Source: Candidatus Poseidoniaceae archaeon
Lineage (GTDB): Archaea; Thermoplasmatota; Poseidoniia; Poseidoniales; Poseidoniaceae
DNA length: 7,369 bases
Assembly (NCBI GenBank): GCA_013329295.1
Contig: DUKP01000105.1
Location: forward strand, 1,639 to 9,007
Reading direction: 5' to 3'
The notes below the pieces were generated by a model. That model worked only from the letters and a program-made list of their open reading frames with translations. It ran no database searches and was not told the DNA's origin. The position numbers and the translations under genes are program-made. Shown here piece by piece: positions 1 to 6,295 of this stretch (position 1 is its first letter; each line of letters starts with the position of its first letter).

Positions 1-105
1 GGAATAATCGATCCAAGAGATACCCGTGATGTACTTGGGTTATGTTTGGCCGCAGCGAGAAATGCACCATTGCCAGATGATAGATTTGGCGTATTTAGGA
101 TGTGA
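1..105 (+). CDS. liuB: Methylcrotonyl-CoA carboxylase carboxyltransferase (beta) subunit, 3' end only
   Basis: The window opens in frame 1 inside a gene whose last 34 codons read [20 protein letters not shown], then [14 protein letters not shown] and a TGA stop. The D-P-R-D-T-R block and the terminal F-G-V-F-R-M are, from memory, the C-terminal signature of the beta subunits of methylcrotonyl-CoA carboxylase and the close relative geranyl-CoA carboxylase. The full protein is normally about 530 residues, so over 90% lies outside the window. It transfers the carboxyl group from carboxybiotin to 3-methylcrotonyl-CoA in the cytoplasm. The adjacent hydratase and biotin carboxylase favour the leucine pathway over geranyl-CoA. 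Its stop lies 42 bases before the next gene on the same strand, consistent with one operon. The family call rests on a short fragment. Confidence 0.85.
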   Translation, partial: GIIDPRDTRDVLGLCLAAARNAPLPDDRFGVFRM

Positions 106-147
106 TTTCTCAATTGAAAATTTAAATTTACAATTGGAGTTTTATTT

Positions 148-1002
148 ATGGAGAAAATGGAATCTTTACCTAGCACAGAACTGGTATCAGTAACAATTGA
201 TGGACCAATTTGTTATATGACTTTGAATCGAGCAGACAAATACAATGCAATGAATGTACAAATGATTACCGAATTATGCGAGTTGTTTGAATGGACTGCA
301 TTGCGAAGTGTAGGAAACACTGGTGAATTAACCGATGAATCTGGCTCTCCATATCTACGTGTGATTGTTTTGAGTGGTTCCGGCAAGCATTTTTGCGCTG
401 GAGCCGATATCAACATGATGCGTGATGCAGGAGCTAATACGCCAGAAGAAAATCGAAGAGATTCTGAGAGATTGGATAGACTCTTCAACGGCCTATGGTC
501 TCATCCTTGCTTTACTATTGGCTCAATAACTGGAGTTGCACTTGGTGGTGGAGCTGGACTGATAGCCTGCCTTGATCATGTAATCGCTTCAGAAAATGTA
601 AAAATAGCACTCTCTGAAGGCAAATTAGGTATTCTTCCAGCAGTTATTGGACCTTACGTTTACCGTCGTTTAGGCTCTGCTTGTTTCCGAAGATTGGCCA
701 TGCAAGCCAGTAGAATCGATGCTGAGGAAGCATTGCGAACCGGTTTCATAGAACAAGTTGTAGAATCAAAGGAGGCTATGGATGAAGCAGTTGACAAACT
801 TGTATCTGAAGTTATGACTACTGGGCCTTGTGCAGTTACCTTGGCAAAAGAGTTGACACTGGACTTTGATAGATGGGTTGGTACAGATGAGGAATTGCGT
901 GAATACACATTGGACTTCACCAGCAGAATGCGTGGTTCAAAAGAAGGACAGGAAGGGCTTTCTTCATTTTTAGAAAAGCGTGATGCTAACTGGAAATCTT
1001 GA
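148..1002 (+). CDS. liuC: Methylglutaconyl-CoA hydratase (enoyl-CoA hydratase/crotonase family, LiuC-like)
   Basis: This 284-residue crotonase-fold enzyme is predicted to hydrate 3-methylglutaconyl-CoA to HMG-CoA, the step after methylcrotonyl-CoA carboxylase in leucine breakdown. Visible landmarks are the oxyanion-hole strand FCAGADI (82-88), the second oxyanion/active-site loop GVALGGGAGL (129-138), SEGKLGILPAVIGPYV (156-171) and the C-terminal EGLSSFLEKRDANW (269-282). The ALSE..LG.LPAVI.PYV pattern resembles LiuC rather than generic crotonases. Glu157 fits one catalytic glutamate (rat crotonase Glu164). The other position (Glu144) is Gly137, which I recall as common in bacterial LiuC-type sequences. 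About 15 extra residues (roughly 51-67) lie between a helix and the RVIVLSG strand, and the protein exceeds the usual 255-265 residues. The ATG at 148 has GGAG at 136-139, eight bases upstream. The carboxylase alpha gene follows after 11 bases. Family is certain; exact substrate is inferred from context and motif similarity. Confidence 0.85.
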   Translation: MEKMESLPSTELVSVTIDGPICYMTLNRADKYNAMNVQMITELCELFEWTALRSVGNTGELTDESGSPYLRVIVLSGSGKHFCAGADINMMRDAGANTPEENRRDSERLDRLFNGLWSHPCFTIGSITGVALGGGAGLIACLDHVIASENVKIALSEGKLGILPAVIGPYVYRRLGSACFRRLAMQASRIDAEEALRTGFIEQVVESKEAMDEAVDKLVSEVMTTGPCAVTLAKELTLDFDRWVGTDEELREYTLDFTSRMRGSKEGQEGLSSFLEKRDANWKS

Positions 1003-1004
1003 AC

Positions 1005-1010
1005 GGTGAT
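1005..1010 (+). promoter_or_regulatory. Shine-Dalgarno that fixes the biotin carboxylase start
   Basis: GGTGAT matches the 3' part of the anti-Shine-Dalgarno complement (GGAGGTGATC) and lies just before the ATG at 1014. It supports that ATG over the in-frame TTG at 999, which would overlap the liuC stop and add five residues (MNGDL) before the canonical biotin carboxylase N-terminus. Confidence 0.6.
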
Positions 1011-1013
1011 TTA

Positions 1014-2519
1014 ATGATAAACACAGTGCTAGTTGCCAATCGTGGTGAGATAGCCTGTAGGATTCTTAGAGCCTGTACAGAGGCTGGTTTAGAGTCAATT
1101 GCGATATATGCACATAATGATGCAGGCTCTATGTTTACTGAATTAGCGACAGTAGCCATTCCACTTGAAGGCGAAACAATAGCTGAAACATACCTCAACC
1201 AAGAGCAAATCCTTGCGATAGCAGCATCACATGGCGCTGATGCGATACACCCTGGTTTTGGATTCTTATCAGAACGTGCAGATTTTGCAAAAGCAGTAAT
1301 CGATGCAGGAATCAATTGGATTGGGCCATCGCCTAAAGCGATCGAGATGATGGGCGACAAAATGACTGCAAGAATGACTATGAAAGCGGCGGGTGTACCG
1401 GTTATTCCAGGTGAAGAAATCGAATCTGAAGATGAGGCTGCCATGATTTCTGCTATAGTTGAAGCCAGTCACAGAGTTGGCTATCCATTACTACTCAAAG
1501 CATCATCAGGCGGTGGTGGCAAGGGGATGAGAAAAGTAGAGGAGCCAACCAACCTTGAAGAGGCGATTAAAGGTGCTCGTAGGGAAGCTATAGCGGCGTT
1601 TGGTGATGGAAGAGTATACGTTGAAAGATTACTAACGGGTTCAAAGCATGTAGAGATACAGGTGTTAGCAGATAAACATGGTCGAACAATTCATCTTGGT
1701 GAGCGAGAATGTAGTGTTCAGCGTCGTCATCAGAAGGTGTTTGAAGAATCACCATGTCCGGTAATGACCTCAGATTTGCGTTCAAGAATGGGTCAAGCAG
1801 CTGTAATGGCAGCTAAAGCAGTTGACTATGTAGGGGCTGGAACCGTTGAATTCTTGTTAGACTCTAGTGGTGAATTTTTCTTCTTAGAAATGAATACTAG
1901 AATCCAAGTTGAACATCCTGTAACCGAGATGGTTACCGGTGTTGATTTAGTGAGAGAGCAACTTAGAATTGCTGCAGGAGAGCCGATGAGTTGTGGAAAT
2001 TTGATGATTCGTGGTCATTCGATTGAAGTTCGTTTATACGCCGAAGATGCGAGTAATAACTTCTTGCCAGCAATTGGTCCTTTAGCGATTTTTAGACCCC
2101 CTGTAGGACCTGGAATTAGGTTAGATACTGGGGTGCGAGAAGGCGATATGGTTACTCCAAATTATGATCCAATGTTAGCAAAACTGATTGTATGGGCTCC
2201 TTCTAGACCAGAAGCATTAGAGCGCATGCGAAGAGCATTAGATGAATTTGTAGTTCTTGGTACTACCACAAATATTCGATTTTTACGTGAATTGTGTGAT
2301 AACAGTGATGTTGTCTCAGGTAATACCGATACGATGCTAATTGATCGAGTTTGGCCAAATGGATGGAAGCCTAACTATTCACAGACATCCTTAGATGCTG
2401 CATTGATGGTTGCTGCAGTAAGTGAAAGTGCAGGCCTGCATAGGGTACAGGTGCATGAGAGTGAATCAAATGATGGAATTGTAAGCCCGTTCCAAACCTT
2501 GAACCGGAGGTATCCATAA
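1014..2519 (+). CDS. liuD: Biotin carboxylase part of the methylcrotonyl-CoA carboxylase alpha subunit (split gene, N-terminal piece)
   Basis: This 501-residue ATP-grasp enzyme carboxylates the biotin of its carrier partner using ATP and bicarbonate. In order it shows the N-terminal domain beginning INTVLVANRGEIACRI, HPGFGFLSE, Lys162 and the glycine-rich lid ASSGGGGKGM (163-172), IHLGERECSVQRRHQKVFEESP, and the active-site strand EMNTRIQVEHPVTE (292-305; Glu292, Asn294, Arg296 and Glu300 match E. coli AccC 288, 290, 292 and 296). Arg340 in HSIEVRLYAED matches AccC Arg338. The catalytic core is therefore complete. Residues from about 445 continue past a stand-alone biotin carboxylase into what looks like the start of the BT domain of MCC/PCC alpha subunits, ending SPFQTLNRRYP. 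Normal MCC alpha chains are about 650-700 residues, and this protein plus the next gene totals 654. The start at 1014 is preferred over TTG 999 because of the GGTGAT ribosome site and N-terminal fit. Its stop overlaps the next start by one base (TAATG). Confidence 0.93.
   Translation: MINTVLVANRGEIACRILRACTEAGLESIAIYAHNDAGSMFTELATVAIPLEGETIAETYLNQEQILAIAASHGADAIHPGFGFLSERADFAKAVIDAGINWIGPSPKAIEMMGDKMTARMTMKAAGVPVIPGEEIESEDEAAMISAIVEASHRVGYPLLLKASSGGGGKGMRKVEEPTNLEEAIKGARREAIAAFGDGRVYVERLLTGSKHVEIQVLADKHGRTIHLGERECSVQRRHQKVFEESPCPVMTSDLRSRMGQAAVMAAKAVDYVGAGTVEFLLDSSGEFFFLEMNTRIQVEHPVTEMVTGVDLVREQLRIAAGEPMSCGNLMIRGHSIEVRLYAEDASNNFLPAIGPLAIFRPPVGPGIRLDTGVREGDMVTPNYDPMLAKLIVWAPSRPEALERMRRALDEFVVLGTTTNIRFLRELCDNSDVVSGNTDTMLIDRVWPNGWKPNYSQTSLDAALMVAAVSESAGLHRVQVHESESNDGIVSPFQTLNRRYP
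2506..2511 (+). promoter_or_regulatory. Shine-Dalgarno for the biotin carrier gene, embedded in biotin carboxylase codons
   Basis: GGAGGT sits seven bases before the ATG at 2519. The same bases belong to CGG AGG TAT, codons 498-500 (Arg-Arg-Tyr) of the biotin carboxylase. A canonical ribosome site at ideal spacing argues that the downstream gene is truly translated as a separate chain and is not simply the product of a sequencing indel. Confidence 0.8.
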
Positions 2520-2980
2520 TGCAACATGAGTTCAAGTTCGCTGGTGAAATGATTGAGGTTACCATTGCTAGAGATAGTGAAAATTGGATGCTTGGAGAGA
2601 ACCGAGCACAGGTTTTAGCAGATGGTCGTATATTGGTAACAAGTTCTGATGGAACGTCAAAATTTGCTCATTCAGCCAAAGTTGGTGATGTTTGGTGGAT
2701 TCATTTTGATGGACATATTTTCTGTATTGAGAAATCTGAAGCAGGTTCCAGTAATAATGACTCAGATGAAGGAATGACTGCCCCAATGCCAGGTAAGATA
2801 CTTGAGGTGAAGGTAGCAGATGGAGAATCTGTTGAATCAGGTCAATTGTTACTAATTATGGAAGCGATGAAGATGGAACATAGAATTGTTGCACCAAGCG
2901 ATGGGATGGTCTCTAAAGTTAATTTTTCAGCCGGTGATCAAGTACAACAAGGAGATGTCTTGGTCGAGATGGTGGATTAA
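2519..2980 (+). CDS. Biotin carboxyl carrier protein with partial BT domain (split MCC alpha subunit, C-terminal piece)
   Basis: This 153-residue protein carries the biotin that shuttles CO2 between the biotin carboxylase and the carboxyltransferase. The biotinyl domain spans about 86-153: a TAPMPGKILEV entry, the biotinylation motif EAMKMEH (115-121) with Lys118 as the predicted biotin attachment site, and the second half-repeat SDGMVSKVNFSAGDQVQQGDVLVE. Residues 1-75 are predicted beta-rich (EFKFAGEMIEVTI, AQVLADGRILVTS, DVWWIHFDGHIFCIEKS) and resemble the beta-barrel of the BT domain in intact MCC alpha chains, not the Pro/Ala-rich leader of AccB-type carriers. A short polar linker (SSNNDSDE, 77-84) joins the two parts. 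The start is set by GGAGGT and the TAATG overlap. No biotin ligase lies in the window. The gene ends exactly where the convergent gene ends. Confidence 0.93.
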   Translation: MQHEFKFAGEMIEVTIARDSENWMLGENRAQVLADGRILVTSSDGTSKFAHSAKVGDVWWIHFDGHIFCIEKSEAGSSNNDSDEGMTAPMPGKILEVKVADGESVESGQLLLIMEAMKMEHRIVAPSDGMVSKVNFSAGDQVQQGDVLVEMVD

Positions 2981-4741
2981 TCATATTCTTCGGCGCAGTT
3001 TTTCCATCAAGTCATCAGCCTTAGACAGATTTTCTAAGCATTCTTCTACATTACTCAATCCTAGTGCTTCACTTGCTTTTGCTACACAAGCCTCGCACTC
3101 GAGTCTCTCTTTATCATCCGGTTTTATCATCGCAGCTTCCAGTTGATTGCGTAAGATCTTCCATTCATCAGAGACAAAATCCAGTAGTTCCTTTGCTTCC
3201 TCGGTCTCTTTACCAGATTTATCAAGTTCAGCGGTCATTCTATCTAAGAGGGTGGCAGCATGAGTCCATTGCTTATCATCAGCGGCTTTGACTATTTCAT
3301 CCAATTTTGCTTGCCATTCATCACTATCTTGACGATTTTCAAATTGCTTAACCAATTTTTTCTTCTGTCGCAAGGCTCTCCTAGTATCATCCATTGCTTC
3401 TCGTTCTGCCTTTATACTTCGAACTATACCATCGGCTAAGCCAATTGCTTGACTAGCATTTCCAGCATCTAATGCAGCACTAGCATTGTCCAATCTAGCA
3501 GTTAATTCACTTGTCTCAAGACCATCGCTTTGCCCTAATTGTCGCTCAGCCTCCTTGATAGCTTCGGCAGCACGTGTGAGGGCATCATCTCCTGCAGATA
3601 ATTGATCTGGGATAGTAAAAGCGTATTCAAAGGCTTTTTTTGGAGATTCGCTGGAGAGTTTCTTCTTGGCGTCGGCTAACATCTCTTGCAGATGGTTGAT
3701 ATTTTCGCCGCTTTTTCCATCTAGTAGTCGACTCGCCTCAGTAATTGCTTGCTCGGCTTTTTGCCACCATTCGATGATTTCCATAGAGCGTTTTTTAGCC
3801 TGCCTAAACAACATTTCTCCTTCTCTTAATGAACCCAATTCAATCTCTCTTAATCCCATGTCAAAGGACTTCCTTGCTTTCTTTGTAGTTGGAGCAATCT
3901 CCTCGGCTTGCTCAACTGATTTTCTAGCATCTTCTTTGACGATTTGAACATCACCTGCTAAGGACAATGATCTATTGATGTCTTCCTCAGCATCATCTAA
4001 CAATTTCATACCCAACTCTGGGTCGACATGGCCTTCTTCTCTAGCGGTCATTACTAAACTTGAGGCTTGATCAACAGCAGCGTTTTCCGTTTTGAGAACA
4101 AGGATTCTAGTTTCTAATTTGTCTAGACGTTTTCTAAATTCTCGCCTAAGCTCTTTTTGTTCATCGCCAGAAACCCAAATGTAAACAGTCATGGATGCTG
4201 TTATGGCCAAAACAGCAATATTGGCAAGCCAAGTAATAGAAGACGGTTCTGGGATATCTCCGACAAATATTGAAAATGCAGCAACAAAACCTACTCCAGT
4301 CATCAATGAACGAAATCTTTGTACATCCAATCCACCAGTTAGGACGGTTTTGGAATAGGTAAAGCAAGCACCTGCAGCAATTGCAACCAACATAGGTCCA
4401 ATAATTTCAATTTCAGAAAAACTCGTAATTTCCTTACTAGAAATCATCAATAGAACCGGCCAAGCGATGGTTGCTGATGCCCCAACTCTTGTTCTTGAAC
4501 TTGGTTCAGTTAATCCAATATCTTGAACTAGTAGCCCCCATATCAATACTAAAATTGGCATTCCAAGGCCATTAAGCAAACCTCCTTCGCCTTTGGCAGC
4601 TGCGGATAAAATAGGCCAAACCAGCCAAATCGCTCCAAGCAACATTAGCATAGATGAAACAGCGACTAATCGTTCTAAGCGTGCATTACGTTGTTTTATT
4701 GCCGCCTGGATGGCGCCTTCGACATCTGACCACGCATCCAT
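2981..4741 (-). CDS. Unrecognised multi-pass membrane protein with long repetitive alpha-helical cytoplasmic tail
   Basis: I do not recognise this 586-residue protein. The N-terminal third has about six hydrophobic segments at roughly 25-46, 56-76, 87-101, 112-130, 146-162 and 169-190. After the last comes a strongly basic stretch (KELRREFRKRLDKLE, 196-210). Basic residues also precede the first segment (KQRNARLERL), so both ends are predicted cytoplasmic, consistent with six passes. Residues 195-586 are charged, Ala/Leu/Glu/Lys-rich, nearly devoid of proline and predicted helical. They appear to contain about five degenerate units of 60-68 residues, beginning near 293, 349, 411, 474 and 543, each with a pattern like L..A...L......A...A..i. 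This suggests stacked helical hairpins (TPR-like or coiled coil), possibly a docking platform. No enzymatic motif was seen. The start ATG at 4741 lacks a ribosome site but has a TATA-like box upstream, suggesting a leaderless mRNA. It is monocistronic here, convergent with the liu operon and divergent from pyrB. Confidence 0.88.
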   Translation of the reverse strand: MDAWSDVEGAIQAAIKQRNARLERLVAVSSMLMLLGAIWLVWPILSAAAKGEGGLLNGLGMPILVLIWGLLVQDIGLTEPSSRTRVGASATIAWPVLLMISSKEITSFSEIEIIGPMLVAIAAGACFTYSKTVLTGGLDVQRFRSLMTGVGFVAAFSIFVGDIPEPSSITWLANIAVLAITASMTVYIWVSGDEQKELRREFRKRLDKLETRILVLKTENAAVDQASSLVMTAREEGHVDPELGMKLLDDAEEDINRSLSLAGDVQIVKEDARKSVEQAEEIAPTTKKARKSFDMGLREIELGSLREGEMLFRQAKKRSMEIIEWWQKAEQAITEASRLLDGKSGENINHLQEMLADAKKKLSSESPKKAFEYAFTIPDQLSAGDDALTRAAEAIKEAERQLGQSDGLETSELTARLDNASAALDAGNASQAIGLADGIVRSIKAEREAMDDTRRALRQKKKLVKQFENRQDSDEWQAKLDEIVKAADDKQWTHAATLLDRMTAELDKSGKETEEAKELLDFVSDEWKILRNQLEAAMIKPDDKERLECEACVAKASEALGLSNVEECLENLSKADDLMEKLRRRI

Positions 4742-4763
4742 GAAAGGCCACTATAGGGCTCAA

Positions 4764-4771
4764 ACATATAG
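4764..4771 (-). promoter_or_regulatory. TATA-like box for a leaderless transcript of the membrane protein gene
   Basis: On the minus strand this reads CTATATGT, preceded by purine-rich GAGGGGATA. Its centre lies about 26-27 bases upstream of the ATG at 4741, the usual archaeal TATA-to-start-site distance, so transcription would begin at or next to the start codon. The absence of any Shine-Dalgarno before that ATG fits. This assumes an archaeal host. Confidence 0.5.
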
Positions 4772-4852
4772 TATCCCCTCTAATAATTCATTGATGAAGT
4801 ATTCTCTTGTATCAAAGACAATGTTCATGAGTTTGTTGTTACCGTTGAGGAT

Positions 4853-4857
4853 GGAGG
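4853..4857 (+). promoter_or_regulatory. Shine-Dalgarno that fixes the GTG start of pyrB
   Basis: GGAGG lies seven bases before the GTG at 4865. There is no in-frame ATG, GTG or TTG between the upstream in-frame stop at 4784 and this GTG. The only close competitor is the ATG at 4883, six codons in, which has no such site. Confidence 0.75.
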
Positions 4858-4864
4858 GACGACA

Positions 4865-5815
4865 GTGACTGGCCTAATTACCATGGATGATTTGACCAAT
4901 GAAGAGATAATTGAGATTCTAGATGATGCAGAAAAATTGCTTCCTGTTGCAAAAGGAGAATTGTATTTACCATTGCTACAAGGTAGAATTTTGGGTAATT
5001 TATTCTTTGAACCAAGTACTCGAACAAGAATGTCATTTGAGACCGCAATGAAGCGTTTAGGTGGAGATGTGGTAAACCTCGGCGATGTAAAAACCTCATC
5101 AGTTGTTAAAGGTGAGACTTTGTTTGATACTATTCAAATGGTTGATGGCTACACAGATATCATTGCAATGCGACATCCTCGTCAAGGTGCAGCTCAATAT
5201 GCGCAAGATTCTGCAAGAGTACCAATTTTGAATGGTGGCGATGGAGCGGGACATCACCCGACTCAAACAATGCTTGACCTATTCACAATTAGACAGGCGC
5301 ATGGTAAATTAGACGGGCTAAAAGTCATATTAGCTGGTGATTTGCGGTACGGAAGAACCGTTCATTCACTATCACATGCATTGACAAGATTCAACTGTGA
5401 GTTGATTTTTGCTAGCCCTGAATTGTTGAAGATGCCATCAGAAATAGTCTCCGATTTACAATCTCATGGTGCATCAATAGTTGAAACTGAAGATCTTTAT
5501 TCGATGATGAATGATGCGGATGTAGTATATATGACAAGAATCCAGAAAGAGAGATTCTCAGATGAAGATGAATATGCCAAGGTTGCAGGTGCATACAAAT
5601 TGCATGCAAAGCATCTTGCAGATGTCAAATCAGGGATGATAATTATGCATCCGCTTCCAAGGGTGGATGAAATACATCCATCTGTTGATACTACTCGGCA
5701 CGCTCGATATTTTGAGCAGGCGTTTAATGGTGTAGTTGCTAGAATGGCGTTACTGTGTAAATTGCTTGGAGTAACTGTGCCTAAGGATGTTAAGAAAGCA
5801 GGAGGTGCTTTGTAA
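4865..5815 (+). CDS. pyrB: Aspartate carbamoyltransferase, catalytic chain
   Basis: This 316-residue enzyme condenses carbamoyl phosphate and aspartate to N-carbamoylaspartate, the committed step of pyrimidine synthesis, as catalytic trimers in the cytoplasm. Active-site motifs are all present: the carbamoyl-phosphate loop FEPSTRTR (48-55), Lys82 in SSVVKGETL (E. coli Lys84), Arg103 (Arg105), His131 and Gln134 in GHHPTQ (His134, Gln137), Arg164 in RYGRTVHS (Arg167), Arg225 and Gln227 in TRIQ (Arg229, Gln231), and HPLPRVDEI (262-270) with the Leu-Pro pair. Length is normal for the family (about 305-315). The partner regulatory chain overlaps by one base, so this should be the class that forms the allosteric dodecamer with PyrI. 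GTG start chosen from the Shine-Dalgarno at 4853. Codon use and composition look like those of its neighbours, with no sign of transfer. Confidence 0.98.
   Translation: MTGLITMDDLTNEEIIEILDDAEKLLPVAKGELYLPLLQGRILGNLFFEPSTRTRMSFETAMKRLGGDVVNLGDVKTSSVVKGETLFDTIQMVDGYTDIIAMRHPRQGAAQYAQDSARVPILNGGDGAGHHPTQTMLDLFTIRQAHGKLDGLKVILAGDLRYGRTVHSLSHALTRFNCELIFASPELLKMPSEIVSDLQSHGASIVETEDLYSMMNDADVVYMTRIQKERFSDEDEYAKVAGAYKLHAKHLADVKSGMIIMHPLPRVDEIHPSVDTTRHARYFEQAFNGVVARMALLCKLLGVTVPKDVKKAGGAL
5801..5807 (+). promoter_or_regulatory. Shine-Dalgarno for pyrI inside the pyrB 3' end
   Basis: GGAGGTG encodes part of Gly-Gly-Ala near the PyrB C-terminus and ends seven bases before the pyrI ATG at 5815. With the TAATG stop-start overlap it should couple pyrI translation to pyrB, which would help balance the two chains. 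The layout matches the biotin carboxylase/carrier junction at 2506-2521. Confidence 0.75.
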
Positions 5816-6291
5816 TGTCAAATGAACACAGTATGAGGAGAGTAACAGCAATTCGTAATGGTACAGTGATTGACCACATTCCTCAAGGTCAAGCATTAAC
5901 CGTATTGGATATGTTAGGTATCGATGAAAAAACCTCGGTTCCAGTTTCATTGGTAATGAATGTACCATCCAAGAAAATGGGTTCTAAGGACATCATCAAA
6001 GTAGAGGATAGAGAATTAACCCAAGCCGAATTAGATCGATTAGCATTGGTTGCACCTGATGCACATGTTGCAATTATTAGGGCTTATACAGTGGCTGAGA
6101 AGATGATAATTAATCTCGGTGATGAGGTGGTTAATGTGGTAAGATGTACCATGTCAAACTGTATTACATCTAATCTAAGAGAGCCGCTACCTCATCGTCT
6201 CAAGGTAGTTTCTAGAGATCCTCTTGAACTGCGCTGTCACTATTGTGGCCGTATTCAAGACCTTGATGAATTGGTTAAGAATGTACTTTGA
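5815..6291 (+). CDS. pyrI: Aspartate carbamoyltransferase, regulatory chain
   Basis: This 158-residue regulatory subunit binds nucleotide effectors and docks on PyrB through a zinc domain. The N-terminal allosteric domain (about 8-104) contains RNGTVIDHIPQGQAL; Asp20 and His21 correspond to E. coli Asp19 and His20. SKKMGSKDIIKVE supplies Lys58 and Lys62 (E. coli Lys56 and Lys60), and Lys96 corresponds to Lys94, so CTP/ATP-type regulation is likely retained. The C-terminal zinc domain has Cys111, Cys116, Cys141 and Cys144 (C-x4-C-x24-C-x2-C). Overall the sequence resembles archaeal PyrI chains. The ATG at 5815 overlaps the pyrB stop and has GGAGGTG upstream; an internal ATG at 5833 is less likely. 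Confidence 0.97.
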   Translation: MSNEHSMRRVTAIRNGTVIDHIPQGQALTVLDMLGIDEKTSVPVSLVMNVPSKKMGSKDIIKVEDRELTQAELDRLALVAPDAHVAIIRAYTVAEKMIINLGDEVVNVVRCTMSNCITSNLREPLPHRLKVVSRDPLELRCHYCGRIQDLDELVKNVL

Positions 6292-6295
6292 TTAT

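Larger units (their letters stand above)
4742..4864. promoter_or_regulatory. Divergent promoter region between the membrane protein gene and pyrB
   Basis: This 123-base gap must drive both outward genes. It contains the minus-strand TATA-like box described separately. On the plus strand, candidate TATA-like elements are CATATAGTA (4765-4773) and TAATAATT (4781-4788); either would give pyrB an untranslated leader of about 55-75 bases, in keeping with pyrB having a ribosome site. ACTATA at 4750-4755 and TATAGT at 4767-4772 form an inverted repeat with an 11-base spacer that overlaps the promoter and could bind a regulator, though AT-rich sequence makes six-base matches cheap. That the gap contains promoters is secure from gene layout; the individual elements are tentative. 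Confidence 0.6.

Noticed and set aside
999..1013. TTG at 999 as the biotin carboxylase start, giving 506 residues.
   Set aside because: It overlaps the liuC stop and adds MNGDL before the canonical N-terminus; the ATG at 1014 follows a GGTGAT ribosome site.
986..1444. Minus-strand 152-codon open frame opposite the biotin carboxylase.
   Set aside because: It mirrors the strongly conserved biotin carboxylase N-terminal domain; its low-complexity Ser/Ala/Ile content is typical of an antisense shadow.
4821..4868. Fifteen-codon reading frame (MFMSLLLPLRMEGRQ) whose TGA overlaps the pyrB GTG, a possible leader peptide.
   Set aside because: It has no ribosome site, no pyrimidine-related codon pattern and no attenuator hairpin with a T-tract. 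The overlap with the pyrB start can be chance in a strand open by luck.
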